Positions 7,296 to 14,670 of a stretch of 23,053 nucleotides of DNA are shown here, in pieces. How positions within the stretch are numbered: position 1 is the stretch's first letter; each line of letters starts with the position of its first letter. The notes beneath the pieces were generated by a model. The model saw nothing but the letters and a program-made list of their open reading frames with translations, made no database searches and was not told the origin of the DNA. The DNA is from D2472 sp964444385 (GTDB lineage: Bacteria; Pseudomonadota; Gammaproteobacteria; Magnimaribacterales; D2472): contig CAYUHD010000020.1 in the NCBI GenBank assembly GCA_964444385.1, positions 1 through 23,053 of the forward strand, in the 5' to 3' direction. Both the position numbers and the translations under genes were made by a program.

Positions 7296-8734
7296 CGTCG
7301 CCAAAAGGCAGGAGTAAATAATACAAGGAGTGTAAAAATCTCAAGCCTTCCTAAAATCATTGCAAAGCACAAAATAATTTTTCCAACCTCTGTTACATTT
7401 GCATAGTTACTTGAAACCTCGCCAAGGCCTGGACCAAGATTATTTAAACATGCTCCAACCGCGGAAAACGCTGACTCAAAGTTTAACCCAGTTCCAAGCA
7501 TTGCCATCAGCAAAAACATAAATATAAACACATAAATTGAAAAAAAACCCCATACTTTTTCAGCAATTTTTCCATCTATGACCTTGGTGCCTATCTTAGA
7601 GGTTAGAACAGCATTGGGGTGAATTATATTTAAGATTTCTTTGTAGGCTTGGTTAATCATTATTAAAACTCTCCACGCCTTAATACCTCCGCCCACAGAC
7701 TGAGAACAAGCCCCCATAAATGCACCAACAAGCAAAAGATATGGCAAAAAACCAGGCCAAAGCGAGAAGTTTTCCGTTGTAAAACCAGATGTGGTAACTA
7801 TAGAAACAGTATGAAAAATTGTCGAGCTTGCTGCAGACAAAAGGTCTGCATATGAGTAACTTACAACATGAACTATAAAAGATACTATTATAATTAAAAG
7901 TACAACAGATAAGAAAAATCTAAACTCTGAATCATAAAAATATTTAAGAGGCTTGCCACCAAATATCGCTACGTAGTGAACAGCAAATGATGCAGCAGAA
8001 AGTAACATAAAAATAATACAGACCGATTCTATAAAACCGTTATTAAAGAACCCAATGCTTGCATCATGTGTTGAAAAACCACCTCCAGCAACAGTACTCA
8101 AGCTGTGGGCAATGGCATCAAAAAAAGTCATCCCTGAAACCACGTAGAGAACAGCACATATTAAAGTTAGGCCAACATATATTTTCCACAAAGCCTTAGC
8201 GCTGTCTGTAATTTTTGGAGTCAGCTTTTGGTTTCCATGACTGCCCGGAAGCTCTATTTTATATAGTTGACCTCCACCTATACCTAAAGCCGGCATCACA
8301 GCCACCGCTAAAATTATTAACCCCATACCACCCATCCATTGAAGAAGTTGTCGATATAGAAGAATAGATTTTGGCATGTCATCCAAGCCAATAATTGTTG
8401 TTGCCCCAGTTGTTGTTATTCCAGAAACTGATTCAAAAATAGCATCACTTGCATTGAGACCAAAAAAATAAAATGGAATTGATCCAGCACATGCAAGAAC
8501 CACCCAGAACATTGTTGTGATAATGAAGCCATCAGAAATATTAAGAGGAAGATTTTTTTGACGACTAGATGCCCACATTACTCCACCTAAAAAAAATAAA
8601 AATAGAAATGAGTATAAAAAAATTTCACCACCTGATTCTTTATAAATGAAAGTTAGTATCAAAGGGGGTATGAATGAAACACTAAATATCCCAAGCAATA
8701 TTCCCAATAGATTAAATATTGATTTGTAGTTCAT
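7292..8734 (-). CDS. trkH: Trk potassium uptake channel subunit TrkH
   Basis: TrkH is the membrane pore of the Trk potassium uptake system and works with the regulator TrkA encoded just upstream. The protein has 480 residues, close to the 483 of E. coli, and many hydrophobic spans. The four pore loops of the family are visible: TTTGA at 107-111, VAGGGF at 215-220, TTSGF at 314-318 and NNLGPG at 431-436. The C-terminus LGRLEIFTLLVLFTPAFWRR is typical. Its ATG overlaps the trkA stop in the form TAATG, so the two are translationally coupled. In the classical Pseudomonas arrangement trkA lies here with fmt and rsmB; trkH beside it makes a complete system. Confidence 0.96.
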   Translation of the reverse strand: MNYKSIFNLLGILLGIFSVSFIPPLILTFIYKESGGEIFLYSFLFLFFLGGVMWASSRQKNLPLNISDGFIITTMFWVVLACAGSIPFYFFGLNASDAIFESVSGITTTGATTIIGLDDMPKSILLYRQLLQWMGGMGLIILAVAVMPALGIGGGQLYKIELPGSHGNQKLTPKITDSAKALWKIYVGLTLICAVLYVVSGMTFFDAIAHSLSTVAGGGFSTHDASIGFFNNGFIESVCIIFMLLSAASFAVHYVAIFGGKPLKYFYDSEFRFFLSVVLLIIIVSFIVHVVSYSYADLLSAASSTIFHTVSIVTTSGFTTENFSLWPGFLPYLLLVGAFMGACSQSVGGGIKAWRVLIMINQAYKEILNIIHPNAVLTSKIGTKVIDGKIAEKVWGFFSIYVFIFMFLLMAMLGTGLNFESAFSAVGACLNNLGPGLGEVSSNYANVTEVGKIILCFAMILGRLEIFTLLVLFTPAFWRR

Positions 8735-10095
8735 TAATCTTCTAGAAAAAGATTTTCTATTTTTTCTTTTTCTGTTTTTCCAAGAATAAAAACAATAATT
8801 CTATCGCTGGGTTTTAAGAGCAGATCTTTCGAATGCATGAAAACTTTATCTCCCCTTATCACTGCGGCGATAACGCAATTCTCTGGAAGAGGCATTTCAG
8901 AAATAGGCTTATTAAAAAAGTTTTCAGTAAATTTATTTTTGTGAATAATGCCTTCAATTGCCTCAGCTCCACTTTGCATTTTAAAAATTACCTCTTGTGG
9001 AACATCGCCTTTCGCAAGATGCTGAAGAACCATAGACACAGTTAGCCTTTGGGGCGAGAGGGCTATATCTACGAAATTTTTGGGAAGAATATTTATATAA
9101 GTGTAGTTATTAACAATAATAATAGTTTTTTTAGCCCCAAGTTTTTTCGCTAGAAAAGCAGACATAATATTTGTTTCATCATCACTAGTAAGGGCGCAAA
9201 AAATATCTATATTCTCTATATTCTCACTTTTTAACAGTTCTTCATCAGATCCAAACCCATTTAGAACAATTGTTCTGTTTAGTCGCCTTGAAAGGTCTTC
9301 GCACCTATCTTTATCGGGATCTATGATCTTAATCTTATAATCTTCTTCAAGAGATTTAGCTAGCGAATAACCTATTTTCTTCTCCCCTCCGATAATCATA
9401 ATTCTTGATGATGAGGTATCTTGTAGTCGCATTTCTTGAACAATGCCGTCAATATCTCCCTCAGCAGCCAAAAAGTAGATTTCATCATTTTCTTTTATTA
9501 TTGTCTTGCCATCAGGTATTAGAGGCTTCCCTTTTCGATATATTGCAGGCACAAACGTTTCAGTATCCGGCATATCACTTTTAATACTCTTAAGCTCTCT
9601 ATTAACCAGCATTCCATCTTTTTTAGCTTTAACAGAGACAACTTTTAATGCTCCATTAGCAAATGATTCTATCTGCTCCGCCCCGGGGTGTTTTATAAGG
9701 TCTACAAGATGTTCAGTCACTTCGTTTTCAGGCCCAATTGGAATATCAATATTGTTTTCTCCAAATGCTTCAAGTGATTCAAGATAGGAAGAATCAGACA
9801 GCCTGCAAATTGTTTTTTTAACATTAAATTTTGATTTGGCAATTTGGCATGAGGTGATGTTGCATTCATCACTATTGGTCACAGCCAGAACAATGGTTTC
9901 TGAATCAGCGCCAGCTTTTTTTAATGTTGATGGATGAGATGCATGCCCAATCTCTGTTGCCAAATCACAGTCTTCTTGAAGGCGCAAAAGCTTATCTTTG
10001 TTTAGATCAACAATGCTTACCTCATATTCTTCACGAGATAAAGTTGAGGCAAGGCTACTACCAACTCTCCCAGCACCTAGTATTAGAATTTTCAT
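8734..10095 (-). CDS. trkA: Trk potassium uptake regulatory protein TrkA
   Basis: TrkA is the cytoplasmic NAD(H)-binding regulator that gates TrkH. The 453 residues hold two RCK units. The first Rossmann domain starts with ILGAGRVGSSLA and ends its second strand in SIVD (Asp30), followed by a TrkA-C domain at about 140-225. The second Rossmann domain starts with MIIGGEKKIG at about 232 and is followed by a second TrkA-C domain at about 370-450. The length matches E. coli TrkA (458). It sits 52 bases downstream of fmt. In many gammaproteobacteria rsmB lies between fmt and trkA, and here it is absent. No good Shine-Dalgarno was seen before the ATG. Confidence 0.96.
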   Translation of the reverse strand: MKILILGAGRVGSSLASTLSREEYEVSIVDLNKDKLLRLQEDCDLATEIGHASHPSTLKKAGADSETIVLAVTNSDECNITSCQIAKSKFNVKKTICRLSDSSYLESLEAFGENNIDIPIGPENEVTEHLVDLIKHPGAEQIESFANGALKVVSVKAKKDGMLVNRELKSIKSDMPDTETFVPAIYRKGKPLIPDGKTIIKENDEIYFLAAEGDIDGIVQEMRLQDTSSSRIMIIGGEKKIGYSLAKSLEEDYKIKIIDPDKDRCEDLSRRLNRTIVLNGFGSDEELLKSENIENIDIFCALTSDDETNIMSAFLAKKLGAKKTIIIVNNYTYINILPKNFVDIALSPQRLTVSMVLQHLAKGDVPQEVIFKMQSGAEAIEGIIHKNKFTENFFNKPISEMPLPENCVIAAVIRGDKVFMHSKDLLLKPSDRIIVFILGKTEKEKIENLFLED

Positions 10096-10147
10096 AGTTA
10101 TAAATTAAACCTCTTTTTAGAGAATTGGAAGAATTGTTGAAACTAAA

Positions 10148-11068
10148 TTATTGTTCAAAAAATTTAGCATAAGAATTTGCTGCATCTACAGAGTGAATAA
10201 TACGTTTTCCCGGGAACTGTAAGTGAGTGATTACTATTTGTGTATCTCTTGTTTTAACAGCCAAACCATTTGATACAAATTTAAATATTTTATCCATTTG
10301 CCCGTCTATATTTCGGTTATATTCAGTTAGACCATGTATTTTAATTGCCCTTTTATTTTTTTCAAAATATAAACCAGGCCATCCAAAAAAAGCTTTGTGC
10401 TTCTGAAAAATCGCGAAGGTTTTTTCTTTATTAAAATCTATCCTTCCTGACAATTTATTTATCTTTGTGCAGTAACTAACATCATTTGCATTCTGCTCAA
10501 GTGGTATATGCTTATTATTAAAAATTTTTTCTAGGTCCTTAGATAGATTTTTCACGCACAAGGAAGTTAGTTTTTTCTCTAGATCGCTTTTACTATCTGA
10601 GCTTAAAATTTCTTGTTCATAAAAACAATAAACCGGCCCCTCATCCATTCCGATTGACATCTTCATAATTGAGATCCCAGTTGTTTTATCATTATTTAAT
10701 ATTGCAGCTTGTATTGGAGAGGCGCCCCTATATTTAGGTAACAACGAAAAGTGAATATTAATCGGAGCAATTTTTGGACTATTCAGCAACCATTCAGGCA
10801 ATACTTTTCCATATGCTACAACAACCAAGAAATCGAAGCTCAAAGATGCAATTTTTTTCTGGAATAATTGATCAAGAGAGAAAGGTTTAAAGGTGGGGAT
10901 TCCAAGTTTTAAAGCCTCAGCAGTCACAGGAGACGGCTCTTTGTATTTACCCCTTTTTGACCTTTTGTCTGGCTGGCTGAGAACGCCCACAATATCGAAC
11001 GACCCCTTAGACAAAGACTTTAAAATCGTAGCTGAGGAGTTTGGTGAGCCAGCAAATAAGATTTTCAT
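10148..11068 (-). CDS. fmt: Methionyl-tRNA formyltransferase
   Basis: Fmt transfers a formyl group from 10-formyltetrahydrofolate to initiator Met-tRNA. The N-terminal formyltransferase domain shows the catalytic set Asn104, His106 and Asp142 in NIHFSLLPKYRGASPIQ and MDEGPVY. SQPDKRSKRG (31-40) is the family's substrate loop, and a C-terminal OB-like domain follows from about residue 205. The 306 residues compare with 315 in E. coli. The start ATG follows AGGG at a spacing of about 8. The gene lies 43 bases downstream of def, forming the common def-fmt pair: Def removes the formyl group that Fmt adds. Three 10-bp tandem repeats fill the short gap between them. Confidence 0.96.
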   Translation of the reverse strand: MKILFAGSPNSSATILKSLSKGSFDIVGVLSQPDKRSKRGKYKEPSPVTAEALKLGIPTFKPFSLDQLFQKKIASLSFDFLVVVAYGKVLPEWLLNSPKIAPINIHFSLLPKYRGASPIQAAILNNDKTTGISIMKMSIGMDEGPVYCFYEQEILSSDSKSDLEKKLTSLCVKNLSKDLEKIFNNKHIPLEQNANDVSYCTKINKLSGRIDFNKEKTFAIFQKHKAFFGWPGLYFEKNKRAIKIHGLTEYNRNIDGQMDKIFKFVSNGLAVKTRDTQIVITHLQFPGKRIIHSVDAANSYAKFFEQ

Positions 11069-11080
11069 AAATTACCCTAT

Positions 11081-11110
11081 ATTAAATTCGCTTAAATTCT
11101 CTTAAATTCG
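11081..11110. repeat. Three tandem 10-bp repeats between def and fmt
   Basis: The unit (A/C)TTAAATTC(G/T) occurs three times head to tail at 11081-11090, 11091-11100 and 11101-11110, differing only at the outer bases. The period equals about one helical turn. It lies entirely between the def stop and the fmt start. It could be a protein-binding array, a spacing element or a simple replication-slippage product. Confidence 0.8.
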
Positions 11111-11111
11111 G

Positions 11112-11603
11112 TTATTTTGATGCTTTCTTCCTAATTCTGTCTCTTTTAAGTGGAGAAAGATAATCAACCATTAATTTTCCCTCTAAATGATCAATTTCAT
11201 GCTGAATACATACAGTTAAAAGCCCAGATGGCGCAGCTTCGTGTGAGATCCCTTTAATATCTTGCCAAGTTAGGTATATGTTATCTGGCCTTGTTATATC
11301 TTCTGTAACGCCAGGAACAGAAAGGCAACCCTCTGTAAATGAAAGTAGACTTTTGTTGTTTAAAATCTTAAATTCAGGATTTATAAATATTTTTGGTTCA
11401 TTTCTTTCTTCAGAAATATCCATAACAATAATTCTTTCATGAATATCAACCTGGCTGGCTGCAAGGCCTATTCCATCTTCAGCATACATAGTCTCTAACA
11501 TATCAGAGGTTAGTTTTTCTAGACTTTTGTCGAATATAGTGACAGGAGCAGCAACCTTTCTTAATCTGGGGTCTGGAAATGTTAAAATTTTTAGCTTTGC
11601 CAT
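11112..11603 (-). CDS. def: Peptide deformylase
   Basis: Def is the metalloenzyme that removes the N-formyl group from new proteins. All three family motifs are present: GIGLAASQ (44-51), EGCLS (91-95, metal ligand Cys93) and HEIDH (135-139, two metal-binding His and the catalytic Glu). The length of 163 residues is normal. I chose ATG at 11603 (MAKLKILTFPDPRLRKVA) over an upstream GTG at 11609, because it matches the family's N-terminus. There is no Shine-Dalgarno. Instead a TATAAT hexamer ends 6 bases before the ATG, so the mRNA may be leaderless. It is divergent from purE and upstream of fmt. Confidence 0.95.
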   Translation of the reverse strand: MAKLKILTFPDPRLRKVAAPVTIFDKSLEKLTSDMLETMYAEDGIGLAASQVDIHERIIVMDISEERNEPKIFINPEFKILNNKSLLSFTEGCLSVPGVTEDITRPDNIYLTWQDIKGISHEAAPSGLLTVCIQHEIDHLEGKLMVDYLSPLKRDRIRKKASK

Positions 11604-11609
11604 ATACAC

Positions 11610-11615
11610 ATTATA
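11610..11615 (-). promoter_or_regulatory. Candidate -10 element for a leaderless def mRNA
   Basis: On the minus strand this reads TATAAT, a perfect -10 consensus. Transcription would start about 7 bases later, at or next to the A of the def ATG (11603). No good -35 is seen at 17 bases. It lies 11 bases from the -10 of the divergent purE promoter. Confidence 0.5.
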
Positions 11616-11626
11616 TGTTCATTCTT

Positions 11627-11632
11627 TATAAT
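11627..11632 (+). promoter_or_regulatory. Candidate -10 element for the purE operon
   Basis: TATAAT, a perfect -10 consensus, lies 39 bases before the purE ATG. A start near 11639 would give a leader of about 33 bases carrying the strong Shine-Dalgarno AAGGAG at 11659-11664. The -35 is not convincing. Confidence 0.5.
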
Positions 11633-11671
11633 CAACACGGATAATTTATATCAATTACAAGGAGTTATATT

Positions 11672-12166
11672 ATGTCCGATAACATCTCAGTTTCAATATT
11701 TATGGGTTCTAAGTCAGATCTGCCTATTGTTCAAGCAGCATCAGACACCTTAAAGGAATTTGGTGTAAAGCATCGAATGTTCATACTTTCTGCTCATAGA
11801 ACACCAGAAGAGGTTGTTAAGCGAGTAAAAGAATCTGAAGAAAATGGAGTCAAAGTTTTTATAGCCGCAGCTGGAATGGCCGCTCATCTTGCTGGAGCAA
11901 TTGCGGCTCAAACAACAAAGCCCGTTTTCGGAATCCCTCTTGGTGGAGGGGATCTTGATGGAATAGATTCTTTGCTTGCCACCGTTCAAATGCCAAAAGG
12001 TGTTCCAGTTGCAACTTTTGCAATTGGGAAGTCGGGAGCCGTTAATGCTGCATTATGTGCAGCTCAAGTTTTAGGCATAACAGATAAAAAAATAGCTGAA
12101 CAGCTTATTGATTATAAATCTAAGATTTATGATGATGTTTTGGCAGCAAATGAGTCTATTCAGTAA
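11672..12166 (+). CDS. purE: 5-(carboxyamino)imidazole ribonucleotide mutase PurE
   Basis: PurE converts N5-CAIR to CAIR in purine synthesis. MGSKSDLP (11-18), SAHRTP (40-45, catalytic-type His42) and AGMAAHLAG (67-75) are the diagnostic motifs. VQMPKGVPVATFAIGK follows. The 164 residues are a normal class I length. AAGMAAHLAG and GGGDLDGIDSLL differ from the AGGAAHLPG and SAALSGVDSL of E. coli, so the gene may not be the standard gammaproteobacterial version. The start ATG has a strong AAGGAG 7 bases upstream, the best ribosome site in this part of the window. No purK lies next to it, unlike the usual purEK pair. It heads an operon with tsaC, hemF and aroE. Confidence 0.94.
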   Translation: MSDNISVSIFMGSKSDLPIVQAASDTLKEFGVKHRMFILSAHRTPEEVVKRVKESEENGVKVFIAAAGMAAHLAGAIAAQTTKPVFGIPLGGGDLDGIDSLLATVQMPKGVPVATFAIGKSGAVNAALCAAQVLGITDKKIAEQLIDYKSKIYDDVLAANESIQ

Positions 12167-12172
12167 ATTATT

Positions 12173-12730
12173 TTGAAAGAATTTTCATGCCCTGCTGAAG
12201 CAGCAAATTGGCTTAAAAAAGGCAAAATTTTAATTCATCCTACAGAAGGTGTATGGGGCCTAGGTTGTGATGCGTTAAATGCATCGGCATGTAAAAAAAT
12301 AAACTTTTTAAAACAAAGAGATCAAGAGAAAAAATTTATTTTGCTGGCTCCAACAATCCAAATCGCACTAGATTATTTTCAGCCGACAACCCATGATCAA
12401 TCAAGCTTTTTAAATAAGATTTGGCCAGGACATACTACCGTAATCCATTATGCTAATGAAAATGTATCACAACACTTAAAGGCTTCTGATAATACTATTG
12501 CAATAAGAGTAGGCGCTCACACTCAAACACTCAAATTACTTAATGAACTGTCATCATTAATGGTTTCAACATCAGCAAATATTAGTAACACACCAACCCC
12601 ATCAACGCTCGTTGATTTATATCAAGCCTTTCAGGATCCGGGTGTGGCAGTATATGCTCATACAAATGGTTTATCGAAAAAACCCTCAGCTATAGTAAGA
12701 CTAGAAAGCATGGAATACATTCGTGAATAA
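12173..12730 (+). CDS. tsaC: Threonylcarbamoyl-AMP synthase (YrdC/Sua5 family)
   Basis: TsaC makes threonylcarbamoyl-AMP, used to form the t6A modification at position 37 of tRNAs reading ANN codons. HPTEGVWGLGCDA (22-34) is the family's PTE.YGLGCDA nucleotide loop. KQRDQEKKFILLA, WPGHTTVI and STSANIS carry the other substrate-binding motifs. The 185 residues match the short, single-domain TsaC form. The only sensible start is TTG at 12173, because a stop (the purE TAA) lies just three codons upstream in the same frame and no ATG occurs near the N-terminus. There is no Shine-Dalgarno, so coupling to purE is likely. It overlaps hemF by 8 bases. Confidence 0.93.
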   Translation: MKEFSCPAEAANWLKKGKILIHPTEGVWGLGCDALNASACKKINFLKQRDQEKKFILLAPTIQIALDYFQPTTHDQSSFLNKIWPGHTTVIHYANENVSQHLKASDNTIAIRVGAHTQTLKLLNELSSLMVSTSANISNTPTPSTLVDLYQAFQDPGVAVYAHTNGLSKKPSAIVRLESMEYIRE

Positions 12731-13655
12731 ATTAGACAAATCAATGCTTAATTTCCTTGAAAAAGAGCTTGTTGATATTCAAAAAAATATTGAAAAAAAA
12801 CTTGCTAAATTAAATAACAATACCCCAAGCAAGCTTCCCGAGCCCTGGAAAAGAAAACAAGGAGGAGGCGGCAAATCAATTTCTATTTCTGGGGACGTAA
12901 TTGAAAAGGCCGCTGTAAATTTTTCATCCATATATGGAAAAAAACTTCCAGCTTCTTCTGTTGGCTCAAGCAACCCCAACGCCAATCAATCATCAGGTTT
13001 TCATGCTCTGGGGGTCTCAGTAATTTCACATCCAGCCAACCCATTTTGTCCAACTAGTCATATGAATATTAGGATATTTATTGAGCTCTCAAAGAACAAA
13101 TCAATTAAAAATTGGTGGATAGGAGGAGGATTTGATTTAACCCCCTTTTTTGAATCAACAAATGATGCTTCTTTTTGGCACCAGGCAGCAAAAAGAACTC
13201 TAGACAGGTTTAATAAAAATTATTACAAGCAATTTTCTAAAGCATGTGATGAATACTTTTACTTGCCTCATCGAGATGAAAAAAGAGGCATAGGCGGCAT
13301 CTTTTTTGACCAGCTTAAGCACAAAGATATCAAGTCAAGCATGAAACTTCTTAAAGAAATTGCTGAATGCTACATTGATACCTATAAAACAATCATTGAA
13401 AAGAGAAAAACAAAGAAATTTAACGTTTTAGATAGAGATTTTCAGCTGTACCGAAGAGGTAGATATGTTGAATTTAATTTGCTTTTTGATCGTGGTACAA
13501 AATTCGGGATTGAGTCCAAAGGCAGAACAGAGTCAATATTAGCCTCATTACCGCCCACTGCAAATTGGCCATATCCAAAACCCACGTCTCTAGTGAATAG
13601 GGAAAAAAAACTATTAAAGTTTTTAGAAAAAAGTTGGAATGAGAGAATTTTATGA
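12723..13655 (+). CDS. hemF: Oxygen-dependent coproporphyrinogen III oxidase
   Basis: HemF uses O2 to decarboxylate coproporphyrinogen III to protoporphyrinogen IX in heme synthesis. The protein has 310 residues (299 in E. coli). Conserved blocks are GGGGKSISISGDVIEKAAVN (47-66), SHPANPFCPTSHMNIR (102-117, with the conserved histidines), WWIGGGFDLTPFF (131-143), HRDEKRGIGGIFFD (183-196) and RGRYVEFNLLFDRGTKFG. The start is GTG at 12723, overlapping the end of tsaC; the ATG seven codons later is a weaker choice. It overlaps aroE as ATGA. An O2-dependent step fits an aerobic organism with a terminal oxidase operon 2.4 kb away. Confidence 0.96.
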   Translation: MNKLDKSMLNFLEKELVDIQKNIEKKLAKLNNNTPSKLPEPWKRKQGGGGKSISISGDVIEKAAVNFSSIYGKKLPASSVGSSNPNANQSSGFHALGVSVISHPANPFCPTSHMNIRIFIELSKNKSIKNWWIGGGFDLTPFFESTNDASFWHQAAKRTLDRFNKNYYKQFSKACDEYFYLPHRDEKRGIGGIFFDQLKHKDIKSSMKLLKEIAECYIDTYKTIIEKRKTKKFNVLDRDFQLYRRGRYVEFNLLFDRGTKFGIESKGRTESILASLPPTANWPYPKPTSLVNREKKLLKFLEKSWNERIL

Positions 13656-14443
13656 AAGCTTTGTATAAGGTGGGAGTAATTGGCAATCCGATTGGGCATT
13701 CCTTATCTCCCAAAATTCATGCGCAGTTTGCAGATAGAGCAAACATTAGTTTGGAGTACAAGGCATATGAAGTTTCGGAGCGGCAGCTAGGACAATTCAT
13801 ACAAACCTTTTTTAGTGAAGGAGGGCATGGCTTAAATATAACTTTGCCACATAAAAAAAAATGCATTAGCTTTGTAGATATTGTTTCTGATGAGGTGCGA
13901 ATATTAGGAGCTGCAAATACCCTTATGCTAAATGATGAAAACCAAATAGTTGCAGAATCCACAGACGGCAAGGGATTTATTGATGACTGCACAGAGAAAA
14001 AAATCCAGATAGAAAATAAAAACATTTTAATATTAGGAGCTGGTGGCGCATGTCAAAGTATTGTCCCATCTATAGCTTATAAAAAACCTAATAGACTAAT
14101 GATTGAGAATCGCTCCAAAGAAAAAATTAATACCCTTGTCCAAAAATTTTCTGAGTTTGGCGTCGAACAATTTAATGATTTAGATCTTGGCATTGATCTG
14201 GTTATAAATGCAACTTCAGCAGGTTTTTCTGGGTCATTTCATTGGGATATAGAAAGAGGCCTTAGTCAAAACACGATTTTTTATGACCTCACTTATGGAG
14301 ATGCATCCATAGAGTTTTTAAAGTGGAGCGGTAAATTTTCAAACAAAACTTTTGATGGTACTGGAATGCTTGTCGCTCAGGCAGCCCATTCTTTTAACCT
14401 TTGGTTTGGCCAGCTTCCAAGCACAAAAAATATAAACTTTTAA
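13652..14443 (+). CDS. aroE: Shikimate dehydrogenase (NADP)
   Basis: AroE reduces 3-dehydroshikimate to shikimate in aromatic amino acid synthesis. The substrate loop GNPIGHSLSP lies at 11-20, and LNITLPHK holds the catalytic Lys68. STDGKGF holds the partner Asp105. ILGAGGACQS is the dinucleotide-binding glycine loop, NATSAG is the second conserved turn, and DGTGMLVAQAAHSFNLWFG closes the protein. The 263 residues are normal. The usual Asn before TDG is Ser here (ESTDG instead of NTDG), a small oddity. ATGA overlap with hemF indicates coupling. As I recall, hemF-aroE adjacency is also found in Pseudomonas. Confidence 0.96.
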   Translation: MKALYKVGVIGNPIGHSLSPKIHAQFADRANISLEYKAYEVSERQLGQFIQTFFSEGGHGLNITLPHKKKCISFVDIVSDEVRILGAANTLMLNDENQIVAESTDGKGFIDDCTEKKIQIENKNILILGAGGACQSIVPSIAYKKPNRLMIENRSKEKINTLVQKFSEFGVEQFNDLDLGIDLVINATSAGFSGSFHWDIERGLSQNTIFYDLTYGDASIEFLKWSGKFSNKTFDGTGMLVAQAAHSFNLWFGQLPSTKNINF

Positions 14444-14451
14444 ATAACACC

Positions 14452-14619
14452 ATGGATAAAAATTTAATTCGATTTATAGCTGGAGCAGTTTGTCCAAGCT
14501 GTAAGGAGCAAGATAAGATTGCTCTAAGCGCTGATGATCAAGAAATTTATTGTATAAGCTGTGGTTTTAAGGAAACAAGACCCCAAGACCCATCAAAACC
14601 AAAAAAAATTAAGCATTAA
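14452..14619 (+). CDS. Small YheV-like zinc-ribbon protein
   Basis: This gene of 55 residues starts 8 bases after aroE. The sequence begins MDKNLIRFIAGAVCPSC and carries two CxxC pairs, Cys14/Cys17 and Cys34/Cys37, a classic zinc ribbon. The RFIAGAxCPxC start and the second CxxCG match the YheV family of gammaproteobacteria, whose function is unknown as far as I know. The tail is basic (KPKKIKH). An upstream in-frame ATG at 14401 would lie inside aroE and adds no family sequence, so 14452 is preferred. No clear Shine-Dalgarno. Confidence 0.82.
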   Translation: MDKNLIRFIAGAVCPSCKEQDKIALSADDQEIYCISCGFKETRPQDPSKPKKIKH

Positions 14620-14625
14620 TTTTTT
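14603..14625 (+). terminator. Possible AT-only hairpin terminator after the zinc-ribbon gene
   Basis: AAAAAATTAA and TTAATTTTTT form a perfect 10-bp stem around the loop GCA, ending in six T. It covers the last codons of the zinc-ribbon gene and runs into the FNR box. With only A-T pairs it would be weak, so readthrough into the next operon is likely. Confidence 0.35.
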
Positions 14626-14637
14626 GACATAAATCAA
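14624..14637. promoter_or_regulatory. FNR/Anr-type operator
   Basis: TTGACATAAATCAA matches the FNR consensus TTGAT-N4-ATCAA at 9 of 10 bases. A -10-like TAACAT lies at 14659-14664, and transcription starting at or near the ATG (14671) puts the box centre about 41 bases upstream. That is the classic class II activator position. The gene two places downstream encodes an FNR protein, so autoregulation is likely. The first six bases also form a perfect -35 (TTGACA), but no good -10 stands 17 bases after it. Confidence 0.72.
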
Positions 14638-14670
14638 AAATTAATTAATAACAAATTTTAACATTTTCTA

